Part shown: positions 1-5,668 of the stretch, piece after piece
Position numbering within the stretch: position 1 is the stretch's first letter
How the letters are laid out: every line of letters begins with the position of its first letter
NCBI GenBank assembly: GCA_009694925.1
Contig: SIBX01000029.1
Span: 1 to 7,382 of the forward strand
Source: Minisyncoccota bacterium
GTDB taxonomy: Bacteria > Patescibacteriota > Minisyncoccia > UBA6257 > 1-14-0-10-40-38
Length of the DNA stretch: 7,382 nt
Reading direction: 5' to 3'
Notes under the pieces: generated by a model
What the model saw: only the letters and a program-made list of their open reading frames with translations
Databases searched by the model: none
What the model was told of the DNA's origin: nothing
Made by a program: the position numbers and the translations under genes

Positions 1-182
1 CTTCCACGCACGAGGAATGTTTCGAGTGTAGAAAGGTCAAATGTGTGGCAGTTCGCAACGAGGCCGGCAAAGCCATCTGTCATAGCTGCTATATCAAAGA
101 CCCTTCCAAGCACGAGGAATGTTTCGAGTGTAGAAAGGTCAAATATGTGGCAGTTCGTAACGAGGCCGGCAAAGCCATCTGC
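1..182 (+). repeat. Two tandem copies of a 102-base coding repeat
   Basis: Bases 1-80 and 103-182 match at 76 of 80 positions by direct comparison, with differences at 7, 43, 56 and 80 of the first copy. The period is 102 bases, or 34 codons, so the reading frame is kept and each unit encodes one zinc ribbon. The third module is clearly related in protein (HEKCCKCGEVK...ETGKAIC) but diverged in DNA. The array may continue upstream of the window. The high DNA identity suggests a recent duplication or gene conversion. Confidence 0.85.
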
Positions 183-431
183 GGGAATTGTTATCAGAGG
201 GCTCGTTACCGAGACTTTTCCATGCACGAGAAGTGTTGCAAGTGTGGCGAGGTCAAGCCGGTGTATGGTCATAATGAGACTGGCAAGGCTATCTGTCCTG
301 CGTGTTGCAATAGGAGCAAAGTCGGTCAATGTGCCGAGTGCAAGAAAACGAAAGTCATCCGAGCACTTGGACTTTGCTACTGTTGCTACAAGCGTCAACA
401 GCGTGCGAAAATGTCCGCCCGACCCGCGTGA
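3..431 (+). CDS. Tandem zinc-ribbon (CxxC repeat) protein, 5' end outside the window
   Basis: The reading frame is open from the first base of the window, so the gene starts upstream; 142 residues are visible before the TGA at 429-431. The visible part consists of four CxxC...CxxC modules. Counting from the codon at base 3, the cysteine pairs are C6/C9 with C26/C29, C40/C43 with C60/C63, C78/C81 with C98/C101, and C110/C113 with C125/C128. The first three modules have 16 residues between pairs and share a V-x(3)-NExGKAIC core; the last has 11. This is a typical four-cysteine zinc-ribbon pattern, so zinc binding is very likely. The role is unknown: nucleic-acid binding or protein contact are both possible. 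There is no membrane segment, and the C-terminus is basic (KRQQRAK). A GTG at 45 is only an internal valine codon, not the true start. Base composition is richer in G+C than the downstream genes. Confidence 0.8.
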   Translation, partial: STHEECFECRKVKCVAVRNEAGKAICHSCYIKDPSKHEECFECRKVKYVAVRNEAGKAICGNCYQRARYRDFSMHEKCCKCGEVKPVYGHNETGKAICPACCNRSKVGQCAECKKTKVIRALGLCYCCYKRQQRAKMSARPA

Positions 432-463
432 GTATCCTATAAGGATCCACGCGGGTCTTTTTC
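421..463 (+). terminator. Intrinsic terminator overlapping the end of the zinc-ribbon gene
   Basis: GACCCGCGTG at 421-430 is perfectly complementary to CACGCGGGTC at 448-457, giving a 10-pair, mostly G/C stem. It is followed at once by five T (458-462). The enclosed bases hold a further small hairpin (ATCCT at 434-438 with AGGAT at 442-446). The left arm covers the last codons and the stop of the zinc-ribbon gene, so the gene ends inside its own terminator. Confidence 0.9.
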
Positions 464-494
464 TATTTAGATACTTTCTATATTGTTGCTAAAT

Positions 495-523
495 TTGTTA
501 TTATCGAATTTTTCCGCTATTTT
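495..523 (+). promoter_or_regulatory. Possible promoter for the rRNA methyltransferase gene
   Basis: TTGTTA (495-500) and TATTTT (518-523) are separated by 17 bases, each matching the sigma-70 consensus at 4 of 6 positions. It lies after the terminator of the previous gene and about 50 bases before the next start, where a promoter is expected. In such A+T-rich DNA this match is weak evidence. Apart from this and the terminator, I see nothing in the 432-574 gap. Confidence 0.3.
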
Positions 524-574
524 TAATAGTGAAGTTCACCGATTTTAAAAAAATTTCGAAGCAAAGCCCACAAA

Positions 575-1570
575 ATGAATAATGAGATTTTAGGTTTATT
601 GAAAATAGCCGTAGATAAAAGAGAGAAATTGACTAAAACAACAAACACTGTGCGTTTGGTTAATGGCGCCTCAGATGATCTTGATGGTTTGGTTTTGGAA
701 AAACACAATAAACATTTTGTGGCGCAGATTTTTAGTAAAAAGTGGTTAGGTGAAAAAGAAACTTTGATTAATTTTGTTAAAAATGATTGTGGTGGGGTTT
801 ATTTCATTATTAAAGACAGAACAGAGTCTGCGTCTTCTAAAAAAGATGCTTTTAAATCTGAAATTTGGATTTCTAACTGGATTGTCGGGTCAAGCCCGAC
901 AATGACAGAAAAAAATCTTGGTGATTCTAAGACCGTAGTTCTGGAAAATGGTCTCAAGTTCGAAGTTGATATGAATGATGGGTTAAATACGGGATTATTT
1001 TTGGACATGAGACGAAATCGAGAGATTATTAAGAGATTATCGGCTGGTAAAAAGGTTTTAAACCTTTTTGCTTATACTTGTTCTTTTGGGGTTTACGCGC
1101 GAAGCGGCGGGGCATCTAACGTAGTTAACGTGGATATAAGTAAAAAAATATTAAATAGGGGAAAAATAAATTATGAATTAAACGGAATATTGCCAGAAAA
1201 AAATGAATTTACCGTTTTTGATTCGGTTGAATATTTAAAAATAGCAGTTAAGAAAAATAACCTTTTCGACATCATAATTATTGATCCTCCGTCTTTTTCT
1301 ACTCATAATGGAAAGGTTTTCAGCGTTAAAAAAGATCTGCCAGTTTTAATTGATATGTCTTTGAAGATATTAAATGATGGAGGATATTTATTTGTGGCAA
1401 CTAATTTTAGTGAAATTTCGGCAGATGATTTAAAAAATATGGTTACTGCGTCCACTTTTGGGGGAAGTAGAATTAAAAAGATGACCATTTTGGGCCAAGA
1501 TGAGGACTTTAGAGAAGATGGTTCCTTAAGAAAGGAAAGTTATTTAGCTGCTATATTAGTTGGGGTCTAG
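575..1570 (+). CDS. RlmI/RlmK-family (COG1092) SAM-dependent rRNA methyltransferase
   Basis: 331 residues, Rossmann-fold methyltransferase of the family that modifies 23S rRNA (RlmI makes m5C1962, the RlmK half of RlmKL makes m7G2069 in E. coli). Seen in order: an N-terminal region with DLDGLVLEKH (36-45) resembling the domain that precedes the catalytic part in RlmI; NTGLFLDMRRNR (138-149), the family signature before motif I; the SAM-binding motif VLNLFAYTCSFGVYA (161-175); NVDIS (185-189), whose acidic residue should contact SAM; and IDPPSFS (236-242), the catalytic motif IV. The PUA domain that begins E. coli RlmI seems absent, matching the shorter length (about 396 residues there). Residues 103-111 are encoded by a palindromic element (see 877-908). 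The ATG at 575 is the only standard start after the in-frame TGA at 530-532; it has no Shine-Dalgarno motif. Family is confident; the exact target base is not known. Confidence 0.88.
   Translation: MNNEILGLLKIAVDKREKLTKTTNTVRLVNGASDDLDGLVLEKHNKHFVAQIFSKKWLGEKETLINFVKNDCGGVYFIIKDRTESASSKKDAFKSEIWISNWIVGSSPTMTEKNLGDSKTVVLENGLKFEVDMNDGLNTGLFLDMRRNREIIKRLSAGKKVLNLFAYTCSFGVYARSGGASNVVNVDISKKILNRGKINYELNGILPEKNEFTVFDSVEYLKIAVKKNNLFDIIIIDPPSFSTHNGKVFSVKKDLPVLIDMSLKILNDGGYLFVATNFSEISADDLKNMVTASTFGGSRIKKMTILGQDEDFREDGSLRKESYLAAILVGV
877..908. repeat. Palindromic repeat element inserted in frame in the methyltransferase gene
   Basis: ATTGTCGGG (881-889) and CCCGACAAT (895-903) form a perfect 9-pair stem around a 5-base loop; CTG (877-879) and CAG (906-908) add an outer pairing after a small bulge. 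The G+C-rich stem stands out from its A+T-rich surroundings. It encodes IVGSSPTMT in a linker region of the protein between the N-terminal domain and the catalytic core. The sequence closely resembles, from memory, short palindromes dispersed in many bacterial genomes that read like GTCGGGTCAAGCCCGAC, and the situation is like the palindromic elements found inside Rickettsia proteins. That it is a dispersed element is an inference, because only one copy lies here. Confidence 0.65.
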
Positions 1571-1581
1571 ATCTTGTCTTA

Positions 1582-1611
1582 TTGTTTTTTTGCTTATTTT
1601 CTGTTTAGAAT
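1582..1611 (+). promoter_or_regulatory. Possible promoter for the DUF305 gene
   Basis: TAGAAT at 1606-1611 matches the -10 consensus at 5 of 6 positions. TTGTTT at 1582-1587, 18 bases upstream, is a poor -35 (3 of 6). The site lies in the 68-base gap before the DUF305 start and would give a short leader of roughly 20 bases. Read-through from the methyltransferase gene is the alternative, as no clear terminator separates the two genes. Confidence 0.35.
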
Positions 1612-1638
1612 GATTAAACGGTTTAAATTAATAAAAAC

Positions 1639-2052
1639 ATGCAAAATAATAATTTTTTCAGCGGTACTATAATTTTAATATTAGGAGTATTTATAGGTTT
1701 TTTGGTTTGGGGTTTTGGAGATAATGATTCTAAAGTAGGTTTAATGGGTGATATAGATAAAGGAACGGTAACTTCTCAAATGCATAAGGGCATGCAAGAT
1801 ATGATGATTGGGATACAAAATAAGTCAGGAGATGAATTTGATAGAGCATTTTTAAGTGAGATGATAATTCATCATGAAGGAGCTTTGGTTATGGCAAATA
1901 AAGCTCTTACTACTTCAAAAAAACCAGAAATATTAATACTTGCAAGTGATATTATTGCTGGGCAAACTTCTGAAATAGAAAAAATGAAGAATTGGTTGGA
2001 AAAGTGGTTTGGAAATTCAGGAACAGAAGAAGTGATGATTAAGACGAATTAA
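1639..2052 (+). CDS. Membrane-anchored DUF305 family protein
   Basis: 137 residues. One hydrophobic helix at about 7-26 (from FFSGTIILILG to the W at 24) without a lipobox cysteine suggests an N-terminal membrane anchor with the rest outside the cytoplasm. The DUF305 signature is clear: EFDRAFLSEMIIHHEGALVM (66-85), with the H78-H79 pair and M85, then the second helix with Q109, E112, M116 and W119 (the xxQxxEIxxMxxWL pattern). DUF305 is a ferritin-like helical fold; the cyanobacterial member CopM binds copper, and the family often sits near metal-handling genes. Extra methionines (48, 52, 55, 56, 75) would suit copper(I) binding, but this is inference. The neighbours give no metal-related context. 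It is flanked by a possible promoter and a good terminator, so it is probably its own unit. The A-rich start region has no Shine-Dalgarno motif. Confidence 0.87.
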   Translation: MQNNNFFSGTIILILGVFIGFLVWGFGDNDSKVGLMGDIDKGTVTSQMHKGMQDMMIGIQNKSGDEFDRAFLSEMIIHHEGALVMANKALTTSKKPEILILASDIIAGQTSEIEKMKNWLEKWFGNSGTEEVMIKTN

Positions 2053-2076
2053 GCCTTTATTGGTTTTTTGAGAAAG

Positions 2077-2111
2077 ATCCGCCTATCTATAAAAAGCGTG
2101 GCGGATTTTTT
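2077..2111 (+). terminator. Intrinsic terminator after the DUF305 gene
   Basis: ATCCGCC at 2077-2083 pairs perfectly with GGCGGAT at 2100-2106, with a 16-base loop, and the stem runs directly into a T tract (2106-2111). It lies 24 bases after the DUF305 stop and isolates that gene from the mraZ cluster. Confidence 0.8.
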
Positions 2112-2132
2112 ATTTATTAACAGTTTTATTTG

Positions 2133-2161
2133 TTGAAGTTTGGGGGATAGTGGAGTATAGT
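2133..2161 (+). promoter_or_regulatory. Predicted promoter of the mraZ-dcw operon
   Basis: TTGAAG (2133-2138) and TATAGT (2156-2161) are separated by exactly 17 bases, matching the sigma-70 consensus at 4 of 6 and 5 of 6 positions. Transcription would start near 2168, leaving a leader of about 85 bases before mraZ. TGGGG and TGGAG words of the putative MraZ operator lie within the spacer, and the main repeat cluster lies just downstream of the predicted start, an arrangement suited to repression. Confidence 0.55.
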
Positions 2162-2220
2162 TATTGGGCAGTGGGGAATTGTGGATAAGTATGGGGATAA
2201 CCGATGAATCTGGGGATAAC
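2141..2220 (+). promoter_or_regulatory. Putative MraZ operator: TGGRN repeats with ten-base period
   Basis: TGGGG (2172), TGGAT (2182) and TGGGG (2192) follow each other at exactly ten-base steps, giving TGGRN-N5-TGGRN-N5-TGGRN. This is the arrangement described for MraZ binding sites upstream of mraZ in E. coli (three TGGGN repeats with 5-base spacers). A second pair, TGGGG (2141) and TGGAG (2151), has the same step and falls inside the predicted promoter. TGGGC at 2165 and TGGGG at 2211 are out of phase. Position upstream of mraZ supports autoregulation. Some of the same words also read as DnaA boxes (see findings). Confidence 0.68.
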
Positions 2221-2253
2221 TTAAGAAAAAAGCTTTAAAAATAAGATAAATAA

Positions 2254-2685
2254 ATGTTTATAGGAGAGTACGCACATAGCTTGGATTTAAAAGGTAGGAT
2301 GGCGATTCCGGCAAAATTTAGAAAAGGTTTAGTTTCTGGCGCCATTATTACCAGAGGTCTTGATAGATGTTTATTTATATTTTCAAAAACAGAATGGGAA
2401 AAACTTGCTACTAAATTAATTGATTTACCGCTTGCTCAAGCAAATTCTAGAGCATTTGTGAGGCTTATGATGTCTGGTGCGGTTGATGTTGAAATTGATA
2501 ATCAGGGGAGGGTTTTGGTTCCAGAATATCTAAGGCAATATGCAGGATTAAGCAAAAATGCGGTTGTAACCGGATTGTTTAATAGAATTGAAGTTTGGGA
2601 TGAGGCTTCTTGGAAAGATTATAAAACAAAAACAGAGTCGCAATCGGACGAAATAGCAGAAAAGATGGGGGAGTTGGGAATTTAA
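2254..2685 (+). CDS. mraZ: MraZ, transcriptional regulator of the dcw cluster
   Basis: 143 residues, full length for the family. MraZ is a DNA-binding protein of the AbrB/SpoVT fold that forms a ring-shaped oligomer and, in E. coli, represses its own operon. Two tandem MraZ half-domains are visible: HSLDLKGRMAIPAKFR (8-23) with DLKGR at 11-15, and IDNQGRVLVPEYLRQYA (81-97) with DNQGR at 82-86. The opening MFIGEYAHSLD is typical and fixes the ATG at 2254 as the start. The leader is A-rich without a Shine-Dalgarno motif. It is the first gene of the cluster, with rsmH only 4 bases after its stop, and TGGRN repeats lie upstream as its likely operator. Identification is very secure. Confidence 0.97.
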   Translation: MFIGEYAHSLDLKGRMAIPAKFRKGLVSGAIITRGLDRCLFIFSKTEWEKLATKLIDLPLAQANSRAFVRLMMSGAVDVEIDNQGRVLVPEYLRQYAGLSKNAVVTGLFNRIEVWDEASWKDYKTKTESQSDEIAEKMGELGI

Positions 2686-2689
2686 AACA

Positions 2690-3577
2690 ATGTCTCATAT
2701 TCCAGTACTTTTAAAAGAAGTTATGAATTACTTAGATCCCAAACCAGGAGATTTTATAATCGATGGAACTTTTGGTGAGGGGGGATATACTAGTGAAATT
2801 TTAAAAGCAGTTGATAGTAGTGGAACAGTTTTGGCAGTTGATTTAAGCCCTGTGGCTATTAAAAATGGCAAAGATAAATTTAAAAAAGATATAGAATCTG
2901 GAAATTTAATTTTTAAACAGGGAAATTTTTCAGAACTAGGAGATTCATTTGTAAGTCCATTAATTGAAAAAGCAGATGGTTTAGTACTTGATCTTGGCTT
3001 TTCTTCTTCTGAAATAGAGGATTATGGCAGAGGATTTTCTTTTATGAGGGATGAGCCGCTACTTATGACTTACGAGGACTCAAAAGAGCCATTAAGAGAT
3101 GCCTTAAGAAGATTAAAGAAAGATGAAATAGAAAAGATTCTAAGAGATTATAGCGGAGAAAGGTTTGCTAGAAAGATTGCTGAATCGATATGGGAAACGC
3201 AGAGAAAGAAACCGATAGAGACAACTTTTGAGCTGGTTGATGCAGTTAAAAAGACACTTCCTAAAAATTATGAAATGGGTCGCATCCATCCAGCAACTAG
3301 AACATTTTTGGCTTTCAGGATTTTTATAAATGATGAGTTGGGCGCTTTAGAAAAGATTTTAAGAGATTCGGAGCACATCTTAAAGCATGGCGGAAGAATA
3401 GTGGTCGTTTCATTTCAGTCACTTGAGGATAAGATCGTTAAAAATGAATTTAAAAATATAGAAAAAACAGGAAAGGGAAAAATTTTAACAAAAAAACCGA
3501 TTCCTCCTGACAGAAAAGAAATTTTAGAAAATAGAAGATCGAGATCGGCAAAGCTTAGGGCATTAGAAGTTTTATAA
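2690..3577 (+). CDS. rsmH: 16S rRNA (cytosine-1402 N4) methyltransferase RsmH (MraW)
   Basis: 295 residues. RsmH transfers a methyl group from SAM to N4 of C1402 in the 16S rRNA decoding centre. Seen: HIPVLLKEV (3-11), the SAM motif IDGTFGEGGYTSEIL (24-38), acidic D51 after motif I, LVLDLGFSSSEIEDYGRGFSF (parts of 98-118), ERFARKIAESI (157-167), GRIHPATRTFLAFRIFINDEL (parts of 197-217), SFQSLEDKIVK (241-251) and RRSRSAKLRALE (282-293). All family blocks are present in order, so it is complete. Two family positions look altered: PLDMRM reads PLLMTY at 123-128, and SFHSLED reads SFQSLED. The ATG at 2690 directly precedes the conserved SHIPVL start. It lies 4 bases after mraZ and 15 bases before the ftsL-like gene, the classic dcw order. 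Confidence 0.97.
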   Translation: MSHIPVLLKEVMNYLDPKPGDFIIDGTFGEGGYTSEILKAVDSSGTVLAVDLSPVAIKNGKDKFKKDIESGNLIFKQGNFSELGDSFVSPLIEKADGLVLDLGFSSSEIEDYGRGFSFMRDEPLLMTYEDSKEPLRDALRRLKKDEIEKILRDYSGERFARKIAESIWETQRKKPIETTFELVDAVKKTLPKNYEMGRIHPATRTFLAFRIFINDELGALEKILRDSEHILKHGGRIVVVSFQSLEDKIVKNEFKNIEKTGKGKILTKKPIPPDRKEILENRRSRSAKLRALEVL

Positions 3578-3592
3578 ATAAATATATTAAAA

Positions 3593-3901
3593 ATGAATTT
3601 AAAAAAGAAAAAAATAGGAATAATTGCTTGGTTAAATGCTTTTATGGTAATGACTGTAATAAGCTTTTTGGGAATAATTGTTTATAACTATAATCTTTCT
3701 ATGAATTTGAGAAATTCAGCATCTAATATCCAAGAAAATTTTAAACTTGAAAAATCTAAAAACCTTGAATTGGTCAGATTACTGGATGAATCTTCGGATT
3801 TAAACACGAAAGAAGCTAGTAATAAGTTGTTGGGTTTAGTGTTGGAAAAATCCCCTTTGTATATTGAGGCAGATGGTTTAAAATTAGCTAGTCAGAATTA
3901 G
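3593..3901 (+). CDS. FtsL-like small bitopic division protein
   Basis: 102 residues: a very basic start (KKKK at 4-7), one transmembrane helix at about 10-31, then a mostly helical outer region rich in charged residues (about 38-80) that could form a coiled coil. This is the topology of FtsL, the septal protein that with FtsB and FtsQ activates FtsW-FtsI. Sequence similarity of FtsL is too low to recognise directly, so the call rests on topology, size and position between rsmH and ftsI, exactly where ftsL sits in most dcw clusters. It could also be a septum-formation-initiator (FtsB/DivIC) type protein; these are hard to tell apart by eye. The ATG at 3593 follows A/T-only bases with no Shine-Dalgarno motif. 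A 73-base gap follows before ftsI, without a clear terminator. Confidence 0.72.
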   Translation: MNLKKKKIGIIAWLNAFMVMTVISFLGIIVYNYNLSMNLRNSASNIQENFKLEKSKNLELVRLLDESSDLNTKEASNKLLGLVLEKSPLYIEADGLKLASQN

Positions 3902-3974
3902 AAGTTTTTAATAAAAGAGTTTCCGTTTTATTTAATATTTTTTGGAGGTGTTTTTGTTTTTGTAAATATTTCGA

Positions 3975-5660
3975 ATGAAAAATCAAAATTTTAAAACAAA
4001 AAATTATAGAACATTCAGGTCAATAGTTTTGATAAGTTTTTTTTTGAGTCTGTTTTTTATATTAGGAGCAAATCTTTATAATATTCAAATAAATGAAGGC
4101 GATTCTTACTTTAAGCAAGCTTTTGCTCAATTTAAGTTTTCTAAAAATTCTTTAACCAAACGAGGGGAAATTTATTTCACGGACAAAAACGGTAATCTTA
4201 GTCCGGCTGCTGTTAATAAGCCATATAAATATATTTATGCTGTGCCGTCTGAAATTTCCGATGTAAAAGAGACTTCAGAAATTCTTTCAGATACTTTATC
4301 TATAGATAAGAATAAAATACAAGATAAGCTTCTTAAAAAAAATGATCTTTACGAAGAAATAATTTTTAAAGTTTCTGATTATGATGCAGAAAAAGTTAAA
4401 AATTTAAATTTACCCGGAATATATATTGATTCTAGGGATGCTAGATTTTATCCGTATGAAAAACTTGCATCCCATGTTTTGGGGTTCGTTGGTCCTAGTG
4501 GGGAAGATGATGAAATTAAGGGACGATATGGAGTTGAAAGCTTGTTTAACGATGATTTAAGCGGTTCCGATAAGATTGAGGGCGATAATGTTCTTTTGCC
4601 TGGCAGTTCTGGAGAAGATATTGTTTTAAATATTGATAGGAATATTCAATCTAAGATAGAGGAAATTTTAGAGAGAGTTGTGGTGACTAAAAAGGCTACC
4701 GCTGGATCAATAATAATTCAAGAACCTAAAACTGGAAAAATTTTAGCCTTAGCAAACTATCCCAACTTTGATCCAAATTCTTATAGTAAATATCCTTTAG
4801 CAAGTTTTTTAAATTCATCACTTCAACTTATTTACGAGCCAGGTTCAGTTATGAAACCGATTACGATGTCTGCTGGTATAGAGGAGAAAAAAATAACTCC
4901 AGAATCAACGTTTTTTGATAAGGGATTTCTTCTCTTAAATAAAAAGAAAATAACTAATTTCAATCAAACGGCTTATGGAAAGGTTTCCATGACCGACGTG
5001 ATAGGTCATTCAATAAATACTGGAGCGGCATATGTTGCCTCTCTTTTAGGAAAAGATTTATTTAAAAAATTCATCACAGACTTTGGTTTTAGCGAAAAAA
5101 CAAAAATAAGTTTACCGGGAGAGGTTAGGGGAAATTTAAAGTCTTTAGACGGAGATAATGTTCCAGAAATAAATGTGGCAACTGCATCTTTTGGACAAGG
5201 AGTTGCGGTGACTCCAATTGAAATGATTGGCGCATTTTCTGCAATTGCAAATGGAGGAAATATTATGCGTCCTCTAATATTTAAATCTGAAAAACCAGAA
5301 ATAATAAGACACGTTGTTTCTAAAGAAACGACCGAACAAGTTAGAGATATGATGATACAAGCCGTTTTAAATGGTAAATATGCAGAAATACCAAAGTATA
5401 ACGTTGCGGGAAAGACTGGAACTGCTCAGATTTCAAAATTAAAATCTTCCGGCTACGAAGAAAATGCCTATATCCATACATTTATAGGTTTTGCACCCGC
5501 TCTTGATCCTAGATTTACTGTTCTAGTTAAAATTGATAGGCCAGAGATAGGACCTTTAGCTGGCGTCACAGTGGTGCCTGCGTTTAAAGATGTTATGACC
5601 TTCTTACTTGAATATTTTAATGTTCCGCCTGATAATCTGTCAGATATTAAGAATAACTAA
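3975..5660 (+). CDS. ftsI: FtsI-type class B penicillin-binding protein (septal peptidoglycan transpeptidase)
   Basis: 561 residues. It cross-links septal peptidoglycan by transpeptidation outside the membrane, working with FtsW. Seen in order: a single transmembrane anchor (about 15-36); the class B dimerisation-domain start KRGEIYFTDKNG (62-73), a variant of the usual RGxIxDRNG; YPYEKLASHVLGFVG (159-173), and GRYGVE (183-188), both typical of this class; and the transpeptidase domain with catalytic S291 in PGSVMKP (SxxK: S291, K294), the SxN motif at S346-I-N348, and KTGT at 480-483 within AGKTGTAQ. All active-site motifs are intact, so it should be active and sensitive to beta-lactams. There are no C-terminal PASTA domains. 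The ATG at 3975 is the only usual start after the in-frame TAA at 3963-3965. The murF-like gene begins 8 bases after its stop. Its place after the ftsL-like gene favours FtsI over an elongation PBP2. Confidence 0.93.
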   Translation: MKNQNFKTKNYRTFRSIVLISFFLSLFFILGANLYNIQINEGDSYFKQAFAQFKFSKNSLTKRGEIYFTDKNGNLSPAAVNKPYKYIYAVPSEISDVKETSEILSDTLSIDKNKIQDKLLKKNDLYEEIIFKVSDYDAEKVKNLNLPGIYIDSRDARFYPYEKLASHVLGFVGPSGEDDEIKGRYGVESLFNDDLSGSDKIEGDNVLLPGSSGEDIVLNIDRNIQSKIEEILERVVVTKKATAGSIIIQEPKTGKILALANYPNFDPNSYSKYPLASFLNSSLQLIYEPGSVMKPITMSAGIEEKKITPESTFFDKGFLLLNKKKITNFNQTAYGKVSMTDVIGHSINTGAAYVASLLGKDLFKKFITDFGFSEKTKISLPGEVRGNLKSLDGDNVPEINVATASFGQGVAVTPIEMIGAFSAIANGGNIMRPLIFKSEKPEIIRHVVSKETTEQVRDMMIQAVLNGKYAEIPKYNVAGKTGTAQISKLKSSGYEENAYIHTFIGFAPALDPRFTVLVKIDRPEIGPLAGVTVVPAFKDVMTFLLEYFNVPPDNLSDIKNN

Positions 5661-5668
5661 GAAAAAGA

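Noticed and set aside
1..460. CRISPR-like array at the window start
   Set aside because: The repeated unit is coding, in frame, with 102-base period and no spacer-repeat structure; it is a protein repeat.
43..492. 149-codon frame overlapping the zinc-ribbon gene in another frame
   Set aside because: Its repeats mirror the DNA repeats of the zinc-ribbon gene, it has no recognisable motif, and the other frame has the ordered cysteine pairs and ends at the terminator.
523..708. Minus-strand 61-codon frame across the start of the methyltransferase gene
   Set aside because: No family resemblance; it overlaps the conserved N-terminal part of the real gene.
799..1008. Minus-strand frame opposite the methyltransferase gene
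   Set aside because: It lies wholly within a well-supported gene and has no own motif; part of it is simply the reverse reading of the palindromic element.
1049..1069. Near-perfect 21-base palindrome in the methyltransferase gene (10-base arms, one central base)
   Set aside because: It encodes the conserved KKVLNLF run before motif I, where A/T-rich codon choice alone can give AAAAAGGTTT and AAACCTTTTT; weaker than the 28-base case in murF.
1303..1488. Minus-strand 61-codon frame opposite the methyltransferase C-terminal part
   Set aside because: It is a chance open frame opposite A+T-rich coding DNA, with no motif and no start signals.
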